DNA of 64,000 nt, from the NCBI GenBank assembly GCA_030533445.1, contig CM060065.1:47561964-47625963 (forward strand), given 5' to 3'. Positions 58,640 through 64,000 of this stretch are shown here, in pieces (position 1 is the stretch's first letter; each line of letters starts with the position of its first letter). This stretch comes from Cyprinodon diabolis (lineage: Eukaryota; Chordata; Actinopteri; Cyprinodontiformes; Cyprinodontidae). The position numbers and the translations under genes are program-made. The notes beneath the pieces were generated by a model that was not told the DNA's origin, searched no databases, and saw only the letters and a list, made by a program, of their open reading frames with translations.

Positions 58640-60405
58640 ATCCCCCTTCAGATGTCCGGGCGGTCTGTAGCTTCAGCCCTGCAGCCAGCAGCAGGTCTCT
58701 GTTTGTCCGCCCCTCTCTGGCTGCTGACATCAGAACTGTTATACTGTAAGGCAGGGGTAACCAATTAGAAATCAGGGTCCGAATAAAGAAAATCATTAAC
58801 CAGTAAAGGCCCGGAGACATTTTTAGTTATAATCTGTTACTTTAAACTGAATTTGAAAGAAAATGAGGTTTTTATGCATCCATGTTTATACATTGAATTA
58901 TAACATAAATTTTTTATTTATTCGTTCAGTTTGGTATATAGACAATTTTCTGATTCACATATTTCTGATTCACATATTTTATAAAACACCTGAACTTTTT
59001 CTTTTTTCTGTCTTAATATTCACAGTGGCCTTTAGGCTGCCCTGCAAGGCTTTAAACCTGGGTTTGAATGGAGACTAAGCCATTCTCAAGCACATACAGT
59101 ATCAAGGTGCTCATTTTGAGCCTGGATCCAGATTTATTGTTGATTCTGTTCATGGTGGAGAATCCTGCTTCACAGCAGCAGGTTGAGCCAAACATCCTCT
59201 AAATGTGCAGGGTCATCTCTGAGCACGCCATTTCACTTTTCTTTCACCAGTTCACCGCAGTTCTTCCAGCAGTCCACACTTTCTCTGCTCTCTTTTTCTC
59301 ATAGTCTTCTCCTTCTTGCCCATCGCCCGGCTTGCCACAGGTTTGCCTGCTGTGTCTAAAAGTAGCAGCAGCAGCAACCCAGACTGACAGCTCATTGGAT
59401 AATTAGTATCACGAGCAGCCTGGTCCTGGACACTCTGGACGCTTTACCATATTACCAGGAGATGTGGCGCAAGTGAAGTTAGACACAGTTGTTGGACAAC
59501 ATGCGGTAATTTATAAATGTTTTAAATCAGGTTGGGTCCGGATTAGCCTGCAGGTTGGTGCGGATTCAGACCCTGGTCTGCTAATCCGTGACCTCTGCTG
59601 TAGGGGAAAACTGTCGGGACCATGCTGTGCTTCTGCTTCTGCATGATGGTGCAATTAAATGTCATCTAATTCTGATAATCACCGTAATGAGGCTGAGATG
59701 AAGAGCTGTATGCAGCAGCTGGGGTCTGTCTTAGATCTACTGCTTAAAATAAAGCTGCAAAGTTCTGCAGCATGTTTATAGAACCGCATGAAGTCCAGAT
59801 CCAGCTGATTCCTCCATCGTTCACTTTTCTTTGACTGTTTTCCTGTTTTTTTTATGTTGCTCTGAGACCTAACCGTTGTCAGAGGGTCATTTGCTTGATG
59901 CTTCCCTCTGATCTAAAAAATGCTCCTAAACTAAAGAGATGATTTCATGTTGGGTCATGAGCAAACGAAGGACCGTGAATCTTTAATGTCTTTGAAGGCG
60001 TGACCCTTAGATAAGCCTCCCTGCGTCAGAGTTTCTGTGTGGCTTTTGTTTTGTGATTGCGTTACTTTAAAGGAGTAGAATATAAATCTCTCCTTCAATC
60101 TTCTATGTGCTGTTTTCACACACGATAAACTCCATCAATGTTAGAAACCTTCAGTCTTGCTTTTAGTGAGCTAAACTGTGAACTGAGGTGTTTAATGTTG
60201 CATTAATCAGCCTGCAGTTCAGTCAATAAAGGTCCTAATTGTGACCAATATGGGAATATAATGGGACTAACCTTTTTATTGTGCAAAACATGAAGTGACT
60301 CACTTAACAGAAAAATAAAATGGTGCAAATGAATCTGCACAATAATGGTGTGAAAAGAAATTTAGCTTCAGTTTTCATAAGTTTTTATGTGTTTGCTTTA
60401 GTTGT
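58640..60405 (+). other. Intron sequence; possible hAT remnant at 58750-59340
   Basis: Near 58753 'caggggtaaccaattag' and near 59108 'ggtgctcattttgagcctgg' look like parts of an old hAT element common in fish, but no ends were matched. No host exon seen. Confidence 0.3.
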
Positions 60406-60409
60406 GGTT

Positions 60410-60760
60410 TGAAATCCTGAGATTCATCCCAGCAGTCATCCAGGTCACAGTCATTCAAAAAAAGTTTTTAAAAAAAATCCACTGGACTTGTTTTCTAAGT
60501 TGGATGACGTTTCACTTCCCATCCACAAAGCTTTTTCAATTCAAAATCTCAGAATTAGCGTCAAGTTCGAGGCTTTATAGAGCAGCCCAAAACAAAAGTC
60601 TTTGGTCTACTCTAAAGCTTGGAACTCCAGAAATTTTGAATTGAGAAAGTGTTCTGGATTTGAAGCAAAACGTCTTCAAACTTGGAAAACAAGTCCAGTT
60701 CATTGTTTTTTTTTTTACTTTTTTCGATTTAACTACTGCTGTTAAAATCATGAACAAGTT
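60410..60760. repeat. Inverted-repeat element (hairpin) in SHANK2 intron
   Basis: The left arm from 60480 ('actggacttgttttctaag') pairs with the right arm ending near 60701 (reverse complement 'actggacttgttttccaag'), the similarity continuing for about 75 bp. A single arm is found at 26505-26590. It belongs to a widespread teleost repeat. Confidence 0.75.
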
Positions 60761-62200
60761 AGGTTATTTTAGTTAATCACTCATATTTACGTTGGTTCAA
60801 AAACACGTAGATCAGAATATTCCAATATATAATATTTCAACCTCTTATTATTATAATATTTTGGTTATTTTAGATAACAGATAATAAGAACCTGCAATTT
60901 CTTAGAAAATTGGGATATTCCAAAATAAAAGCCTCAGCAAAACCACTGGCTGGTCTCCTTTATACCACACTGATGCAGTGAATCAAGCAAACGGAGCCTG
61001 CGAAAGTTGATCTAAACATAAATTCCTTTAATTAATTATGTTTGCCTTTAATTGAAGCAGATAAATACAATTATTTTCCACACTAATGGGTGTTCGTACC
61101 ATCTGAATAAAATAATATAACGTTATGCACTGGTAATAAGATAATTATGTTTTTTCTCTTTTCTATTTAATATTTTTTACAAAAATCATCTGCAAATTGC
61201 CTCACTAACTTGTTCATATCAAGAAAAAAGTCATTAATTTCAAGAGAAATTCTCTTACTGCATAGTTAACTTTTGCACTGAGCCAAGTACTGATTGAGAG
61301 CCTGATATTCTGTTTTAATGATCCTCCCCTTATTTGGGATTTTCATTACATTTAAGCCATAATGAAACAAAAAAAATAAATAAATAAATAAAAAATAAAG
61401 GTTTTAACAAATTCTACTATATGTGCATTAAATCTATACAATGAATGTTTTTCCTGTTCTGAAGAATGTATACAGAGTCCTGTTAATGACTGAAACCTAA
61501 TCCGGTTCAATTAAGCCCAGATCATCAGCCCTCCACCTCTTTACATTCAGTGTGCAGCTTCAATATTTCAATGAGCCGAACAATAATCAGCCTCGATTTC
61601 CTGATTTTTAGGAGATCTGTGATTGGCCATTTACTTGGATATGAATCAGATCTCTGAAACTTTCCATTCATGTTAGAGTGATCTACCTCATGCACAGTTA
61701 AAACATGTTTAGTATTTCAGGGTTATTGTTCAATGTTTTTCAGTAAAATTAGATTGAAATATGGAAAGTGTATGGGGATCTTAAAACATTATGTATTGAA
61801 TTATATACATTTCTCAGTTTTTTTCAATGATTGGCCAGAAAACGGCAATCAGTGAGCTCCTAATAAGCGGCTTTCCAAACCGGAGTCCTGCAGCCAGTTC
61901 AGTGTTTTTCATATCAGCCCTTCTTGAGCTCTAACCTTCATAACTGAAGATCATTTCCAAACATCTCTAGCTGGCATTTATCTATTGGTTCTTTGATTGG
62001 ATGAAAGCTTGAATTGTGTTTTTTCTTCTTTTGGACATCAAGGTTTTCCATTTTAACTAATCTAGGGAGTCATAGTGGTGTTTTTGACCCGTCCTCTCAT
62101 GACCTTTAACCTGCTAACTGTGGCCTCTGACCTTTGGTCCAGTCCTGAGAAAGTTGACAGCTATCTGAGATGTTTTCCTCTGGGAAGAGTGTTTTTTTTT
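60761..62200 (+). other. Intron sequence, no gene recognised
   Basis: AT-rich; an AAAT run lies near 61372-61397. No exon seen. Confidence 0.5.
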
Positions 62201-62209
62201 CCTTTAGAC

Positions 62210-63402
62210 CACATATGTCAAAGTCAAGGCCAAGGAATTGTTTATCCATGGCCCCATGGATGATATTTAATTACCGTTAGAACTGGCCCACAGGCCACGG
62301 CCGCTGGTGTATGCTGCTGTGACTTTGCAGGCTACCGATGCATTGTGGGGAATATAGTGTTGGTGCAGTTGTGTTGCACACACAAACACTACATTCCCAG
62401 GGGAAAACATGTGTTTTTTTTTGTGTTTTTTTTTTTGTGCTTTGCATGTTTGGATTGTTTTGGGGTTTTTTTGCTTTTCCCTTTTTAACAATCCAAGCTG
62501 GGCTGAAGACATTGTCTCAACTGCGCTCCGCAACTGCTGCGCAGATGTGTCAGCAGAGGCTGATTGAAGCCAAAATAAAAGCAGCCTGGATGGAGGGAGG
62601 AGCGGAGCTGATCCTAAAGGGAAGAGACAGACACGCTGCCTAGCGAGGGGTAGGTGGGATCCACACGATACTCTGATTGAGGCAGAGCGCTACTCACAGG
62701 CGCAGACTTCTGCCCTGACTGTGCCATCTGTTCACCTCCCGGTATTCTGTGCCTGGCGTGCAGATCCCACCTGACCCTCACTCAGCAGTGTGTCTCTTAC
62801 CTGCAGAAGCAGCTCCGCCCCTCCCTCCATCCATCCAGGCTACTTTATATCAGTCTCTGCTGACACCTGTAGTCTGTAGTCTTTTTGATTCTTCAGTCCT
62901 TTTTGGTATTGCTCTGCTTTTTGTTTAATAAATTCCTTTTTTAAAGAACCTCTGGCTGACGTTATTTTTCTTTTAAGGAAGCATTTTTTTGTCTGTGTGC
63001 CATAGATTTTTGTATTTTATTTATTAATACTTTTCAGTTGAATGGACTCAGGAAAAATGCAAATAAGAAACATAAGAGAGAATACAAATGATTTGATTTT
63101 TTTCTTATTTTACTATTTGAAAGCAGTGATCGGTAGAATCATAGAGCAGCACGGTAATGTATTTTCGGTTTATAATACATGCACTTTCATTTATGCTTTT
63201 ATCTGAAGCTTATTAATATAATCAAAGTTTATTTATATTATTATTAATATTTTTTTTTTTTTTAAAAAACAACATGTGAGGTCTTGGTTTAATAGGCTAT
63301 GTTCATTACAATATGTTTTAATAAACATTTAACCAGTCCGGCCCTCGGCTTGTAGCAAATTAGTTTTTTTGGCTCTCTGTGTATTTGACTTCGACATTCC
63401 TG
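62210..63402. mobile_element. hAT-type element, 1193 bp, no transposase
   Basis: Ends cacatatgtcaaagtcaa and, reverse-complemented on the right, caggaatgtcgaagtcaa. A perfect 8-bp duplication, ctttagac, flanks it at 62202-62209 and 63403-63410. The subterminal 'ggcca' and 'ccggccctcgg' words are typical of this hAT group in vertebrates. The interior holds a long inverted repeat (62549-62870) rather than a transposase. Confidence 0.9.
62549..62870. repeat. Long imperfect inverted repeat inside the hAT element
   Basis: The left arm (about 62549-62665) contains 'gcctggatggagggaggag' and 'aggtgggatcc'; the right arm (about 62755-62870) contains their reverse complements. The arms are about 110 bp, alike over most of their length. 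The right arm continues into 'tactttatatcag' and, near 62928, 'aataaa', resembling an LTR end, so a retroelement piece may have been captured. Confidence 0.75.
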
Positions 63403-63410
63403 CTTTAGAC

Positions 63411-63616
63411 TGATGGACTGAAGCTTATAAACCTTCCCGTGTTGATGAGCAGAAGTTTGTCTGTTTAGTTTAAACACGGTGCCATCTTTTATTGACCCTG
63501 ATGATGTTTATGAAATGGAAGCATTCAAGCAGCTGCCTTTTTCTGCTGCTCAGAGGCTCTTTTTACCGTTTCTACATTTGCAGACTTTAAAATGCAAAAC
63601 ATCTCTTTCCTTTCAG
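63411..63616 (+). other. Intron end before the SHANK2 exon
   Basis: The last bases (atctctttcctttcag) form a good acceptor. No other feature seen. Confidence 0.6.
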
Positions 63617-64000
63617 TGCCTTTCCGTGAGGCTCCAGCCTACTCCAAACGCCGGCGGGGTCCATCCTCTGGTGGCGGAAACGGCCAGTCGCCGTCCTCTC
63701 TATCAGCGCCACGGGTCCTCCTGCGCTCCAACAGCGACAACAACCTTTCTGTGAGCCAGTACCAGCAGCACGGTTCTCCTGGAAATTGGGCCCCCCATCT
63801 GCAGCAGCACCAACAGACCCACCAACACAGGGCCCCCCAGCAGGGTCACTCGCAGCCTGGCTCCTCAGCTTTACACCGCAGCCTGTCCCCTCAGCTGGTC
63901 CAGCAGATGCCCAGCGGCAGCCCCAATGGCAACGTGGTGGTCCGAACTATGGGGAGGGGGTCAAGGAGCCGCTCCCCCTCCCTCAGCCGGCTCGGGGAGG
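63617..64000 (+). CDS. shank2: SHANK2 exon after the ankyrin region (partial, runs off the window)
   Basis: The exon starts in phase 1 with 'tg' completing Val, then PFREAPAYSKRRRG. It contains SAPRVLLRSNSDNNLS, LHRSLSPQLVQQMPS and SRSRSPSLSRLGE, each a close match to the SHANK2 linker between ankyrin repeats and SH3 domain rather than SHANK1 or SHANK3. A Gln/His-rich stretch (63757-63855) replaces a shorter mammalian segment. The 384 bp remain open to the last base; the donor and the SH3, PDZ, proline-rich and SAM parts lie beyond the window. It is the common exon joined by the long isoform (from 30482) and the short isoform (from 50688). Confidence 0.95.

Noticed and set aside
58486..58749. 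Frame with a poly-Asp run as an acidic protein
   Set aside because: The run is a (GAT)n microsatellite, read as poly-Asp on one strand and poly-Ser on the other.
62338..62643. 101-codon frame inside the hAT element
   Set aside because: It runs through T-rich sequence and into one arm of the inverted repeat, with no transposase motif.
1..64000. CRISPR arrays, rRNA or intact tRNA genes
   Set aside because: No regularly spaced repeats, rRNA blocks or complete tRNA cloverleafs were seen; tRNA-like parts belong to SINEs.

Overview
The window looks like intronic and exonic DNA of a teleost fish, probably a spiny-rayed species. It has long AT-rich introns, Tc1/mariner, hAT and PIF/Harbinger elements, Ty3/Gypsy retrotransposons, L2/CR1-like LINE tails and tRNA-derived SINEs. 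The family assignments come from recognition of sequence and translation; no database search was possible.

One host gene is recognisable, on the + strand: a SHANK2 (ProSAP1) orthologue, a postsynaptic-density scaffold. Three pieces fit one splice-phase scheme. A 67-bp exon at 30416-30482 encodes the end of the ankyrin region and leaves phase 1. A short first exon at 50655-50688 encodes an 11-residue N-terminus resembling that of the mammalian ankyrin-less isoform, and also leaves phase 1. The exon starting at 63617 accepts phase 1, begins VPFREAPAYS and runs off the window end. The gene therefore seems to have a long ankyrin form reading through, and a short form from an internal GC-rich promoter near 50.4-50.65 kb with two upstream ORFs. 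A further candidate first exon at 32966-32987 sits behind a GC box and TATA box, has a strong Kozak start, encodes MGVTCCK and also ends in phase 1. If used, it would give a possibly acylated SHANK2 isoform. Earlier ankyrin exons were not found and should lie upstream.

Layout: 0-2.3 kb has nothing recognisable. At 2.3-2.7 kb is a short transposon with a 9-bp target duplication. At 3.0-8.9 kb is a broken minus-strand Ty3/Gypsy element interrupted by a Tc1 element (5588-7178) whose transposase frame is open. At 10.0 kb is a palindromic hAT MITE. From 12 to 30 kb the sequence is mostly decayed repeats (Harbinger MITE, L2 and other LINE tails, SINE, hAT-like MITE). From 30.4 to 63.6 kb it is SHANK2 introns with two more copies of the 9-bp-duplication transposon (which carries a RecQ-helicase-like fragment), a solo LTR with perfect 5-bp duplication, LINE and Tc1 remnants, a Harbinger-like element, and a 1.2-kb hAT element with perfect 8-bp duplication just before the last exon.

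The most notable points are the possible extra SHANK2 first exon, the helicase-fragment transposon family, and the dense nesting of elements.
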